Source: Monomorium pharaonis
Lineage: Eukaryota > Arthropoda > Insecta > Hymenoptera > Formicidae
Direction of reading: 5' to 3'
Length of the DNA: 64,000 nt
NCBI RefSeq assembly: GCF_013373865.1
Contig: NC_050477.1
Coordinates: forward strand, 8,860,722 to 8,924,721
Part shown: positions 49,978 to 61,280 of the stretch, piece after piece
Layout: each line of letters opens with the position of its first letter
Numbering within the stretch: the first letter of the stretch is position 1
Position numbers and translations under genes: made by a program
The notes under the pieces: model-generated
What the model was told of the DNA's origin: nothing
The model's input: only the letters and a program-made list of their open reading frames with translations
Databases searched by the model: none

Positions 49978-52900
49978 GTAAGTTTTAACATTAATTAGCA
50001 ACTAAAAAAAGTCTAATAAATGTAAATACTTAAATAACAATACAAATTAAATTAAATTAAACAATTAAACCATTTCTCTATGTCTGATAAGAAATCACAT
50101 AAAAATATCTTTTTCTGTAAAAAATTGATGGACATTGTATTCCTTAAATATATGGGACAATTAAAAATTAAAAACCACCTTATGTGTTTTTCTCGATTTA
50201 AAATGATTCAAAGTTATTGACAAAGTTATTTTGACATATAATTTTTAATCTATATTGTTAAGATATATTAAGATATCCGTGAAACATATGGAGAAACATT
50301 TTTAGAAAATTTTAAGTATTTAATATATTTGAATTTGTTAAATAATGTGTTTTTTAATTTATCTTTCTTATTATTTTTTAATTTCACACTTTTTTTAATT
50401 AAAAATTTTAAAAAATTATATTAAACTTATGCGTATACAACAATATTACATTTTTAGGAAATAAAGTAAATATTGCACAATATGCGCCACAGTCATGTAT
50501 ATATTGCACCTGATACAGCAACTTTTTCAGCATCATACACTACAATATAAAATACATTTATATGACAACAATGAAGATGAATATTCGCAGTTGCATGCAA
50601 AATATGCAATATACTGTGCAATAGATTAACTTTAATAAAATTAATGTATAATAAAAACTATGACAGAATGCTTTTTATCGAATATAAATGTCGGAGAAGA
50701 ATAAATCACATAATGTTAAAGATAACTAAATACATATGTACAATCAATTAAAATAGAAATATACAAAATAAAATACACATAAATACTTTTTAATTTTTAA
50801 GATTTTTGCTTTAGCCTCAATATAAAAGCATTCATTTAATATGACCGTCTTGTTTTTCTTACTCATAATATATTGTAAAAATATTATAAAGAACGCGCTT
50901 TTTCTCTTTTTCTTTTTTATCTTTCTTCAAAAGAAATATCTGAACAAATTGTGTCGAAATTTAATCTTAAAGATTTATCTTTTTATTTTTTTCGAGATTA
51001 ATATTATTTCCTTAAACGACAATGTTCATAAAAAAATAATGTCTTTTATTTTCATTTATCCTATACATATTCAAAAATCATTTAAATTAGACAGAAATTT
51101 TTTGTTAAATTTTTTGTGTATGTGTGCGTGTAAATTGATTACATACACAAATAAATTTTATTTTAAACAATACGTTCATAGAAAAGCAATATGTTTATTA
51201 CTACTGTTGTAAACAAATTATTAAGTTTCTATAAATAAAATACATGATAAATCAAGTAATAAATTGAACTTAAATCTGGCACATAGATTGCGAACAGGAT
51301 GGTCTGTGAAAACGGGATCTTTTGAATCCCATGGATGGGGACAGTATCCAAATTCCTGCACGAGCAGTTCCAATCGTTGCGGACAATCTTATTTGCTCAC
51401 TGACGATGAACGAAAAGCTATTGTCCAGGTAAATCTCACAGTAAGCCAATATATAATATTTTATTTTATGATATGTATATTTCATATATTCTTCTAATAT
51501 ATTTTTTCAATTTATTAAGTATTTTAATATAAAAATAAATAAATATAAAATTTCTCACTAGTAAGATTAAATACATATATATTGTGAAAAATATTCATAT
51601 TCATTTCTTGCGAGATTCAAATATCACAATATTTGAAATAACTAGATATAGTGAAACCATAGTGACTTATGCATATTTAATGATTAAAGTATAAACGCAA
51701 TATATTTAATATTCAAGAACGCCCATCAAGTTCCCAAGTTATTGAATAATTTCAAAGCTCATTTTCCCTATAGACAAAATTATCTCTAGCAGTACCTACT
51801 TTATTTGACCTATTTAATTATGCATATTTTATCCGTCGATCTGAGAAACTACATGGATAGTTAAAAGCAAAGAGATAAAACTAAAATAGAATTTGCAAAA
51901 TTTATTAAATAAAAGAAAAGAAAGTAAAGATAAAGTATTTGCATTCTCGCATTACAGAAAAATGTGTTTAAATATGTTTATTCGTAATAATGGAAAAGAT
52001 ATATTTTATAAACTCATAAAATATATCAATAAAAAGCCGTAGTTACACATTATCACGAAGTTTTTGTTCTCGGATATCTAGCGAGATCATTTCCGCATGC
52101 GAGCGATAAATGTTAATCTCTACAATACGGAATTGTATACATTTATAATTTTTATATTTTCGATTCTGCGTTTTTAGATTGTTAGAATTTATTCGTTCAA
52201 TAAAGATAACTTGAATTCAAAATCAACTTATTTGACATTGTTAATATATAAGTTTACGGTCTGCAATACCGCGAAACTCTAGTTTAATCATTTGTCCTTC
52301 ATATATTATATTAATAAAAATATATATAATTCATTACACAATGAAGAGAAAATTCACGAAGTTAGCTCAATAATGACACATAACATAATATGCCTTTTTT
52401 AAAACTTTTGTGAGTATAAGTAAATTGTAATAAAATAAATTTTCAAGTTCTCAAGAAAGTATTCGTTGCACAGTATCTCCGAGCAAATGTTTTCGGCAGG
52501 TGATACAAAGAGCCGAGGCTCTGGATCTGTCGGAACAGGAGCGAGTTGGTAGACTCGTTGAAAGGCTAGAAAATATGAAGCGAAACGTGTGTGTCGTGAC
52601 ATCGACCAGGTCAAACGAGAGACGCGGTTGCGGAAGACGATGCTCTGGTGGAGCTCGTTGCGTCTGTTCGTGCGCACTATGCGGCGAAAAGTTTGGCGCC
52701 GTACTGGGAGCGAGCGCGAATCTCTGCAAGGATTGCCGCAAGTACATCTGCCAAAAATGCGGCATTGAAGCTACTAAACTTAATCCATCGAAAACAAGCG
52801 ATGACGAAAATGACATGATTACTTCATCGCGTAGTTCGTTACGCATCGTGAGATTTGCTCAGGAACAAAGTGGTGTTCAAAGAATCGTTCAAAGATCCCG

Positions 52901-55900
52901 TGGTAATGCGCCAAAGCAGTTCCTCTGCCGAATTTGTGCGGAGACCAGAGAGATGTGGAAGAAAAGCGGCGCTTGGTTTTTCAAAAGCATGCCGAAATAT
53001 ATTCTACCAGAGAAAAAGGTACGTACAAAAGTTCAAACATAGAAGTTCAAAAGAAGACTAAAGGATTTATGCACCACTATATTAAGTCTGACAATGTGTT
53101 TCAAACAAATATTGTAGCCGAAAAAAAAAGATTTTAATTATTTTTTCCTTTGTGCTCAGTATTCTTTGTTTTTTAAAAATTCAATTTATTTTGAATGAGA
53201 GACAAAACTGTATTTAATAATTAAATTTATAAAACTAAAATTCTACGATAACTCGTCTGGCAAAAAGCTGGGAAACTGTGTTTCTGTGAATTAAATCTAC
53301 GACATGATTAAATTACACAGTCAGTTTTTTCTAGTTTGTCTCGTTATTTATATTAAAAAATTTTTTTTAGAAATTCCACGTTTAAAAAATGTTATTTCGA
53401 CTTTCTTCGTGTAAAAGAATTTCAAAATTATTAATTATGTTAATAGCAAAATTATGTAACGCAAAAGATATTTTGTAAATCCAATATTAATATATACAAA
53501 TGGACAGACCACTAATAAATATTAACTATTTCCGATCTCCTTTTTTACATTCTTTTAATTATTTTAATACATCAATATAAGAGTACGAATTTTTATATAG
53601 GAGCGAGGATGGTCTCGTCATGGTCACAGGACATCGACATGGACGATAGGAGGAGGCCCATGCAGGTCCTTGGAATCAACCGATGCTCAGGATTCCTCAT
53701 CCGATGACGATGCAACGCGACGACTCGCGGTAACACGTCATTCGCCTACAAATCTGTCAAGCAATCGTGAAAGCACCCCAACCAAACTGACAATTTCGAG
53801 TCCCGCAACCAGTACCTCATCACCGAGAAGTCCTCGAGGAAGACCGAACGGTCTATCACCTTCGGGCTATCGTGAGGATGCCAGTTCCGACAGGCTGGAC
53901 AAGTCCTGCCTTTCGATCGCGTCTCAATGCAGTCGACTTTCACCCACGGGCTCAATCAGCCCTCGCTCGAGAACAAGCGGCAGAAGTACGAACGAACTTC
54001 AGGTGGAGCAACGCGTATCTTTCGAAGACATTTTCGTAGACGACGAGAAGGCTAATGAGGCGGACGATGACGAGGAAAACAACACTGAAGAGACTCGCAA
54101 GGACGCTGCCACATCTCTAGACCGATCGAAGGGTTCTCAGGTACAATCTCTCAGGTAAGATAAGGATGATAATAAGCTAAGTGCAAGTTTGAACTAACAA
54201 GGAATCCCCATCCCACAGACTGAAACCATCGCCGCCGACCACGCCGGTAGAACGATTCCAGACCATAGGCAAGATTCTCCAAGAGAAGAATGCGGAACGG
54301 GACGCGAACAGATCCTGCTCGGACCAGGACAGCTCTTCCAGCACTCGCAGCAACAGCCAGATCAAGATGCCAAGAACCCCGGAATATCCACGAGGTCAAT
54401 AAAGGCAGCTTAGTATAAATAAGACAAAACTATATAGAGATTTTAGCTAAACTAGCTAGAATAAAATTGTTCGTTTAGACCTAAGTTTCTAATTAATAAC
54501 TTTAGTTTTTTTACATTAAACATTTTTGCTATTAAATTATTAATTTCCTTGGCTTAAATAAAATATTATATCATCTCATGAAAAAATCTCTAAAGTCATC
54601 CCTGAAATGGTTTAAACATTGAAATAATCTTTCTTTAACAAGAATCTACAAAGACATAAATAATTTTAACATCATAAATAATAAAAAATGCATTTTAATA
54701 CATTATAAATATAAATAATAAGCTTCCTATAAATTAATTTCATGTTTAGAGAATGTGTTAAAATATGAGTAAAAAAAGATAAAATTCAAAATTTTTAAGA
54801 CTATAAAGTAATAATTATACATTACAAAAATACAGTTGAAAAATTAATAATTGTGTGCAGTTTAGTCTAATGTAAAGAAAATTAAACACATTGAATTGAT
54901 GAAATCAAATAGAAACGGGACAGGATTATGGAACTCTCGAAGTCTCCTTGCGATACGACCCGGCAGATCAGTGCCTCCAGTGCAAGGTGGAACGTGCACG
55001 TCGTCTAAGACCCATGGATATTCAAGGCCTCGCTGATCCCTTCTGCAAGCTCAACATATTGCCCGTCGGGAAGGCATCGACGAGCAGACGATTACGAACA
55101 AAGACGGTGCACAAAACACGAGATCCCGAGTTCAACGAGACGGTGAATTTCTACGGAACGACGGAAACCGACGTAAAGATTATAACTCATGGATACCAAA
55201 TCAATCGCGAATTTCGACAATAAGTACATGCTCGAAATTTCTTATACTAGATCTCGACTGGCAAGGCGTTACACATCCTAATCATCCAGGACGATTCCTC
55301 GGGCCAAGATTTCCTAGGAGAGGCGAGATTTCCCTTACACGAATTAATACCATATCAAACGAAACATTACAAAGTTTCTCTGCAAGCTCATTATCCAGTA
55401 TGTTAAATACAAAAGTATCCCTAATTAAGCCTGTCAAATCTCATCTAACTTAAATCTAATTCACTCGTAATAAAATAATTTTATGTTTAATATGAACATA
55501 CAGCAAACGAGAAGACACTCTTCATTTAAAATTATTCGTAGAATAATTTTGTACAATTTATACGACGAAGAATATATAATGAAGCATACAAAATAAGAAT
55601 TTCTTCTATCGATATGTATATGTAGTATCAATTATTTTGGTGCAGGTGGACAACGAAGAGGAAACCTGGGGCATGTGTTCAAGTGGTCGCGGGCAGATTC
55701 AGATAAGCCTGAGCTATTGCACGCGTCGACGTGCGCTGCTGGTCACAGTGCACCGTGCTACGAATCTCCTGCCCATGGACAGCAACGGGTTTTCTGACCC
55801 ATTCGTCAAACTGGCACTCGTCGAGGATGCGACCGACAATCATCGGCAGCAACGGTTCCTAGATTACTCGGCCACTCGCGCTACTGCCAAAAAGCTGATC

Positions 55901-56825
55901 GGGAAGAAGACGGCCGGCCGCAGCTCGCAGAGCACGAGCATCAAGCGGAAGACGCTGAATCCCGAATGGAACGAAGAGTTCATTTTTCCGACTCGCTTGA
56001 CGGAGCTGATGAAGCTGACGCTATGTCTATCTGTGTGGGACAAGGACTTCGGCAAGAGTAATGACTATCTGGGTACTGCAAACTACCATTAATCACTTTG
56101 TTCCACATTCATTTTTCTTCTAAATTTTTTAGTGTTAAAAGTTACGGTTCCCCTAAAAAATATAATTCAAAATCCCGTATTTCATTTAAACGAAATAAAT
56201 TAGCTCTAATAATCAAATTTTATTTAATCAATATATAGTTTTTATAATCATAAATAGATTAAAAGATTAAGATTTAAAATATCGAGAAACCCTTCATCAT
56301 TAATATTAAATTTATCTTTTCTATTATTTATTTATGTAATTAGTTTGATTAAAGATACAAGCATTGTTTATCATTTATCTTTCAAAAATTGTTTATCTTT
56401 CTTATTTTAAGCAAATGAACTATGGTTTCTCTCCCTTATCACAGCTTTTTACGTGCACAAAGATAGGAATTTGTATAGTCATTCCAGGTTCTAGAGTGTT
56501 ATCAGAGTTCTACCGACTAAACTTTCCCACACCCGCACATGCATAACCAATCCATTATGAAGTTATGATTATTAAGTTATGAATCAAAATTATAAAAATT
56601 TCAAAGTTACCGGTTGCCATAATTAAGATTAAAATACCTATCATTTAATCTGCTTATAAAATGCTTATATTTTACACATATCTGTACATCTTTACAGGCG
56701 GTCTTATGTTAGGTTGCGCTAGCAAAGGGGCGCGTTTACGACACTGGATAGACGCGATTAAGTTTCCGGATCATCGACATTTGACATGGCACAATCTGGC
56801 GGAAATGGACGTGCCCATGGAGTGA
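49910..56825 (+). CDS. Rph: Rabphilin (Rab3/Rab27 effector with tandem C2 domains)
   Basis: Nine coding exons (49910-49977, 51287-51428, 52500-53018, 53601-54154, 54219-54394, 54913-55172, 55251-55397, 55646-56072, 56698-56825) join in phase to 806 codons with no internal stop. The protein binds GTP-loaded Rab on synaptic and dense-core vesicles and links them to membrane fusion. Seen in order: basic N-terminus; helix VIQRAEALDLSEQERVGRLV (71-90); FYVE-like zinc finger with cysteine pairs 128/131, 146/149, 154/157, 213/216; SGAWFFKSMPKY (226-237), the Rab-contact motif; Ser/Thr-rich and acidic linker (244-490); C2A (about 492-622); C2B (about 630-780). C2B keeps its calcium aspartates (MDSNGFSDPF, WDKDFGKSND). 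C2A has D522 and D528, but loop 3 reads QDDSSGQDF, one aspartate short. The start is the only ATG after acceptor TTACAG at 49806. It runs tail to tail with eIF2B epsilon. Confidence 0.94.
51287..51428 (+). CDS. Rph: Rabphilin coding exon 2
   Basis: Completes KLRTGWSVKTGSFES and ends LLTDDERKAIVQ before GTAAAT. The LRTGWSVK segment is typical of insect rabphilin. Confidence 0.9.
52500..53018 (+). CDS. Rph: Rabphilin coding exon 3: Rab-binding domain and zinc finger
   Basis: 173 codons (residues 71-243). Holds the long Rab-binding helix, eight zinc-ligand cysteines and SGAWFF. Between the third and fourth cysteine pairs is a longer, charged insert (about 158-212) than in mammalian rabphilin. 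Confidence 0.95.
53601..54154 (+). CDS. Rph: Rabphilin coding exon 4: disordered linker
   Basis: Ser/Pro/Arg-rich sequence with SSPRSPRGRPNG and SPTGSISPRSR, then an acidic run (EADDDEENNTEE). Likely phosphorylated, as this linker is in the family, and not folded. Confidence 0.88.
54219..54394 (+). CDS. Rph: Rabphilin coding exon 5: linker
   Basis: LKPSPPTTPVERFQTIGKIL to RTPEYPR before a GT. Phases fit exons 4 and 6. Low sequence conservation expected. Confidence 0.85.
54913..55172 (+). CDS. Rph: Rabphilin coding exon 6: first part of C2A
   Basis: GTLEVSLRYDPADQCLQCKV, then MDIQGLADPFCKLNILP and KTVHKTRDPEFNETVNFYG. Ends at ETD before GTAAAG; reading on would give an intronic tail and stop. 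Confidence 0.93.
55251..55397 (+). CDS. Rph: Rabphilin coding exon 7: end of C2A
   Basis: ISTGKALHILIIQDDSSGQD, FLGEARFPLHELIPYQTKHY, then KVSLQAHYP before GTATGT. It has no ATG, and joins exons 6 and 8 in phase 0. Confidence 0.92.
55646..56072 (+). CDS. Rph: Rabphilin coding exon 8: C2B
   Basis: GQIQISLSYCTRRRALLVTV, MDSNGFSDPFVKL, KRKTLNPEWNEEFIF and SVWDKDFGKSNDYLG. A Ser/Gln/Lys insert (about HRQQRFLDYSATRATAKKL) lengthens the loop before the polybasic strand compared with mammalian C2B. Confidence 0.94.
56698..56825 (+). CDS. Rph: Rabphilin coding exon 9: C2B end and stop
   Basis: GGLMLGCASKGARLRHWIDA then FPDHRHLTWHNLAEMDVPME and TGA (56823-56825). This is the C2B C-terminal helix (typically HWxE/D followed by WHxL). 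Confidence 0.93.
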
Positions 56826-57025
56826 TGGCTCTGTTTCAGTGATCGGAAAGCAGGTCAAGATTAAATACACGAAGTATGCGGGCTTTATCGACATGTTATA
56901 TACGTTTACACGGATACACACGTGCATACGCTATAATATACTTGGCGCGCGTGTCACCGATCTGTGCGTGATTTATCGTTGCTCAAAAATTAAGTATTAT
57001 AAAGCATTAAGAGAGTTAATACAAA

Positions 57026-57031
57026 AATAAA
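57026..57031 (+). promoter_or_regulatory. Poly(A) signal of rabphilin
   Basis: AATAAA 200 bp after the rabphilin stop and 130 bp before the convergent eIF2B epsilon stop. Confidence 0.6.
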
Positions 57032-57160
57032 GAAGTTGAGAACAGAATGACACTTTGTTACGATTTTTTGCTACAATACATCACATGTGCACAATCCCTT
57101 TTAAGACATTTCATATAGATAATACATATTTCATATAAAAGTTTTTAAATACAGAAATTA

Positions 57161-58393
57161 TTAGTCATCATCACTCTCAGTGGAATCTTCCTCTGCCTCT
57201 CGCAGCCATTTAATAAACTGCGAGACGGCGTTTTTCACTTTTGCATGAAGTGCATCCGCATCTTCGCCAGACTCATACCACTCTAAAATCTTTTCTTCCG
57301 AGAGTACATCGTCGTCGTAAAATAGTTTCAACAGGCGTTGCGTGTACGGCAACAACTCGTCGGTTGTACTAGCAACGTCCTCTATAGCACGCAAACAATC
57401 CTCCTGCGCGTCTTCGTTCTTAACATAATTCAGAATAATAGGCTTAAAATAGGATATCATAATTTTTAGATTCTCCTGATAATTCTGTTTACTAACGGCG
57501 ATCTTCGTTTCGGAAAGATAGTGCAACGGTAAACTGAGAATCGCTTTGATAACATTATATGTCACTTCGCGGATAGTGACGTTGTACGCGTATCTTGACG
57601 AGTTTATTTCTAGAATCAAGTTCTCGCAATTGAGCTGATCCTGATAACCGCGTAATAAACTGTCGATGACTTCAGACAAGAACATATTCGTGTCGTCCGG
57701 AATCGGAGAATCACACTCCAGATCCCTTTCGTCGCTAGACGACTCTGTGGAATAACAATCATCGCAGTCGATCACTTCAGCGTTCTTAAAATACAAAAAT
57801 CCGTCGTTAGCAACGAGATCTGACATTTTCGTCTTAGACATACCGGAAGGTGTGGACTCGATAATGATATCGACGTATTGACTGCGCGCGGCAATATCAA
57901 TCCCAGGACACAATATACATCCGTCTATTTGGCTACGGTACCTAATGATGCAATCCGGAAACAAGATACTGTTCATAATGGTGCAATTATCTTTGATTCT
58001 CACGTTTGAAAAAACATAAGAGTTATATATATTTACGTTACTACCTATGGTGCAATGATCTGCAATCACAGATCTCGCAACTTTAGTGTTATTTCCTAAG
58101 GAACTGTTAAATCCAAGAATACAGTCTTTCTCTAATAAACATCCCTTAGCAGATGTAGCAGTCTCATGTTTATATGTACTCCGCGGCATGCAAATAAAGT
58201 TCTTCAATAAGGGAAAAGCATCTGGCGCAAGAGGAAAACTGTGTCTACGCAAAACGTCCTGGGTAAGCACATGATGAGCCTTCCACGATGTAACTGGCAA
58301 GGCATAATCCTCTGCATTTAACTGCTGCCAATAGATCCTCGAGTTCAAAATCTCCTCGTTCATCAAAACTCCTCGAATAAAATCGTCCATAGT
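57161..58393 (-). CDS. EIF2B5: EIF2B5 coding exon 2
   Basis: Residues 231-640 and TAA (57163-57161): TMDDFIRGVLMNEEILNSRI, beta-helix, acidic linker and catalytic W2 domain. Confidence 0.96.
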   Translation of the reverse strand, partial: TMDDFIRGVLMNEEILNSRIYWQQLNAEDYALPVTSWKAHHVLTQDVLRRHSFPLAPDAFPLLKNFICMPRSTYKHETATSAKGCLLEKDCILGFNSSLGNNTKVARSVIADHCTIGSNVNIYNSYVFSNVRIKDNCTIMNSILFPDCIIRYRSQIDGCILCPGIDIAARSQYVDIIIESTPSGMSKTKMSDLVANDGFLYFKNAEVIDCDDCYSTESSSDERDLECDSPIPDDTNMFLSEVIDSLLRGYQDQLNCENLILEINSSRYAYNVTIREVTYNVIKAILSLPLHYLSETKIAVSKQNYQENLKIMISYFKPIILNYVKNEDAQEDCLRAIEDVASTTDELLPYTQRLLKLFYDDDVLSEEKILEWYESGEDADALHAKVKNAVSQFIKWLREAEEDSTESDDD

Positions 58394-59194
58394 CTGAAAA
58401 CATATACAGAATTATAGCATATAAGTAACTCTTATTTCAGGACCTATTATATTTTATTTATATCTGTATTAAATAAAAGATGCAATGCAGTTTGTTTTAC
58501 TTACCTGAAAGTCAAAGTTATCAGCAAAAAGTGGCAAAACAGATGGCGAACACAAGTAAATATGAGTGTCCAAATAGCAAGAATTGATTTCTACCTCGTT
58601 ATGTTCAAGAAACCAATTCAATTCTAGCTTTACTTTCTTCTCGCTGTTCTTCAGCTTAGTGTAAAACAGAATCTTATTACTACTTTTATCCGACACCACT
58701 AGGGACGCTTCTTCATTGAGGTAAAGAGAATTCTTAGTAGAACCGAAGTTTCGCAGTACCATAGTCATAGTAGCTCCCTTGTCCTTCTCGACTTTCGAAC
58801 GATGGGCGTTCAGTAAGGCCTTAAGATTCGTATTGGTAAAAGCATTTCCACGAATCAATATGAAACACCCTCTGATCCAACCTTTTGCGTCAATATCCCG
58901 CAGAGCATCTCCGAGAGATCTGCAGCCATCGGAAATGATCAAGGTGATCGTAATGTCTTTGTAATTCCTCTCCTTCGTATATTTTTTTAGTAAATCTATG
59001 TGACTGCTGCAGTAAAGAAACACCTCTTGTATCCTCGACCTTATCAGTGTTTCGATTAAGTAATCAAAAAGCGGTATATTTATCACGGGAATCAAGATAC
59101 TTGGTAGCACGTTCTGCGCCGGATTCAGTCTCGTTGTGAAATCGTCCGCAAGAACGACGGCTTGCAGAACGTCTTTACACACTTCCGTATTCAT
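57161..59194 (-). CDS. EIF2B5: Translation initiation factor eIF2B subunit epsilon
   Basis: Two exons, 59194-58505 and 58393-57161, splice in phase (CAG|GTAAGT, TTTTCAG|ACT) to 640 residues, near the family's usual 650-720. It is the catalytic subunit of the eIF2 guanine-nucleotide exchange factor in the cytosol, recharging eIF2 with GTP. Seen: N-terminal nucleotidyltransferase-like fold (LQAVVLADDFTTRLNPAQNV, LPSILIPVINIPLFDYLIET); left-handed beta-helix hexapeptide repeats at about 310-410 (CLLEKDCILGFNSSLG, RSVIADHCTIGSNVNIYNSY); acidic linker DCDDCYSTESSSDERDLE; C-terminal W2/eIF5C HEAT domain with EEKILEWYESGED and FIKWLREAEEDSTESDDD, the aromatic/acidic boxes that bind eIF2 beta. Start is the ATG at 59194 (MNTEVCKDVLQAVVLADDF). 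The intron is 111 bp. Tail to tail with rabphilin. Confidence 0.96.
58505..59194 (-). CDS. EIF2B5: EIF2B5 coding exon 1
   Basis: Residues 1-230, the nucleotidyltransferase-like domain, ending FADNFDFQ at the donor. As is normal for epsilon, it lacks an active sugar-nucleotide transferase signature. Confidence 0.95.
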
Positions 59195-60060
59195 GATTTC
59201 GGGCAGTATTAATAACTCACTGGCGTAGAGATCAATAAACAGTTAAGATTTAGACAACTGTGTCACGAACACGCGAGAATGCATTCACGGTGCACAAAGA
59301 TAGAGGTTAGGTAAGATACTTGAAGTAGGTTAGAAAAATCATTTTTCAATGTTTAAATTACATGCGATTGCTGCATTTTTAATGCGCTTCGCCACAAAAA
59401 TATATATATATAGTAAAAAAATATATATTGTAAAATACTTTTTAAATTATCGATACATGACGCAATATCAAACTTTCATGTATCGTGAATTCTTCTCTTA
59501 TATGGTCTTCAAGCTCTGAATTGGGCCAACAAAGTGTGTTTTTTAATCAAATCCGATATTAGAATCAAATATACCGCATGAAAACACAGCCAGAATTACG
59601 TCAACCACTTTCACAAAATTTTAGAACAAAACACATCTGACTCTCTACGACTCTACGATAGTACGATCCCACGTGCAGCCGATACTTTACTAACTTTACT
59701 TTACCAAAGAGAAACCTGGAGAACCCAGAGGACCTGAGACTCCTGAGAGCAGTCCGGGTCACCGCGTCGTTTTATACGTTTTCATTTATCAGCGCCTCTA
59801 TGTGCACAAAATGTGCATATTGAACTACATAGTCAAATATCTATGAATCCCGTAGGTAATGTGCATGACTTTTTGAGTCTCTTCTATGCTATGTCCACGT
59901 TTATTTGGTTCTGTTTCATGCTATATTACCCGTAAATTTTACAATTATCTGCATTCATATTTTAAATGTTTTATGCAAATGTGCATAATCGTGTTCTATA
60001 AATGTGCAATATCACATATACATGATATAAATTCAATTAATTGATTTGATAAAAATTTAC
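59195..60060. other. Upstream region of EIF2B5
   Basis: Should contain the EIF2B5 promoter. No TATA box seen. A less AT-rich patch at 59640-59780 has no frame I can assign. Confidence 0.45.
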
Positions 60061-60062
60061 TC

Positions 60063-60260
60063 ACCGATTGCTGTCGCTGCTCCTGCTGCTGATGCTGCTG
60101 CTGCTACTGCTACATTCCTTTTCCGGTTTTGATTCTGAAAATGTGATAAATATTATTCCTAAAGTCAAACACAAAAGCAGGTAAAGAAATGTATCACTTG
60201 AAAAAAATAATATATTTAATACCGAGTCGCTCCATGGATGCCGCTTTCTGCTGACATCAT
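60063..60260 (-). CDS. Possible first two small exons of an unknown gene
   Basis: On the minus strand an ATG at about 60234 reads MERLG up to a donor CTCG|GTATTA (about 60223). After acceptor TTTTCAG (about 60137) comes ESKPEKECSSSSSSISSRSS, then DSNR at a GTGAGT donor (about 60063). The phases fit if MERL joins ESK. The serine run comes from AGC repeats. The next exon would have to lie further left, beyond or around EIF2B5, and I did not find it. These may also be alternative leader exons of EIF2B5. Confidence 0.3.
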
Positions 60261-60445
60261 CCTGCTATTCTCGACTCGCACATTAATAACGATCGTCCGA
60301 TACTTCGACACTCCCGATATTGCGGATAATATATCACACACGAGTAAAACGTAAACCGCGCGCGAGAATTTCACTTGGCGCGACCGTTACGTTTGGAAAA
60401 ATACGTGAAAAGTACGGCACGTCAAGACACACTGAACAGAAGTAA

Positions 60446-61280
60446 ATCAATTCGCTCTCAGAGTTTTGTATCTCTGTATGATTGCGCGACGACTAGTAAT
60501 TAAGTTTCATTATTGGCACTCGCGACATTCTACCGAACGTACGTATCCCCTTCGAGCAAACACTTTGCTCGAACGTGCACGCGAACACTTCACTCGAAAC
60601 CGAAGGCAAACGCAGGCAAACGCACGATGCCGCGCTTTACACATGAATACTATCTCTTTTACGTATGATCTCATATGGCCCGCGTGTCGTTTGCTAGCGC
60701 GACGGCACTCTAAACACAACGCCGTACCTGCGCACAATGAATTCTGAACACGCACAGAGTCAACAGAACGTTCGATGCGTCCGACCGGCGCTGGAGCGCG
60801 GAGCAACATGGCGGCGGCAGCGGCGTACGTGACTCGGCGGTAGTCGGCGCAAGCGCGGCGAGTCAACAAGTCGCCTACCAACACCGAGTGGCGCCGACTA
60901 CCGCCGAGTAGCGCCGCTGCCGCCGCCATATTGCCTAACGCTCCAGCGCCAATCAGACGTGATCGGACGCTCTGTTGATTCCGTGCGTGTCTCGCGTATT
61001 CAGAATTCAAATTGTGCGCAGCTACGATGTTGAAATTGTTGAGAGTGCCGTCGCGAGCTATGTAAGATCATACGTAACAGACGTCGTATTCATGTGTAAA
61101 GCGCGGCATTGTACATTTGCCTTCGGTTTCGAGTAAAATGTTCGCGTGTGCATTCGAGCAAAGTGTTTGCTTGAAGGGGATACGTTCGGTAAAATATCGC
61201 GAGTGCCAATTAAGTGAAGTGCTACTATAGTCGTCGTGCGAGCATACGAAATACAGAATTTTCGAAACGAATTTGAGACG
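60446..61280. repeat. Large imperfect inverted repeat (foldback) with GC-rich core
   Basis: Two arms of about 400 bp, roughly 60446-60850 and 60891-61280, are reverse complements of each other with small gaps, around a loop of about 40 nt. Examples: TTGGCACTCGCGA at 60513 pairs with its complement ending 61209; AACACTTTGCTCGAA with TTCGAGCAAAGTGTT; GCCGCGCTTTACACATGAAT with its complement near 61080; GCGGCGGCAGCGGCG next to the loop with CGCCGCTGCCGCCGC. Identity in the outer and inner thirds looks like roughly 85-90 per cent by eye. The 166-codon minus-strand frame over it is a by-product of GC content. Confidence 0.9.

Noticed and set aside
52451..52846. Minus-strand 131-codon frame over rabphilin exon 3
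   Set aside because: Shadow of the Rab-binding/zinc-finger exon, whose plus-strand translation is clearly rabphilin.
60510..61010. 166-codon minus-strand open frame with Ala runs
   Set aside because: It spans the loop and both arms of the inverted repeat; openness comes from GC content. No homology recognised.
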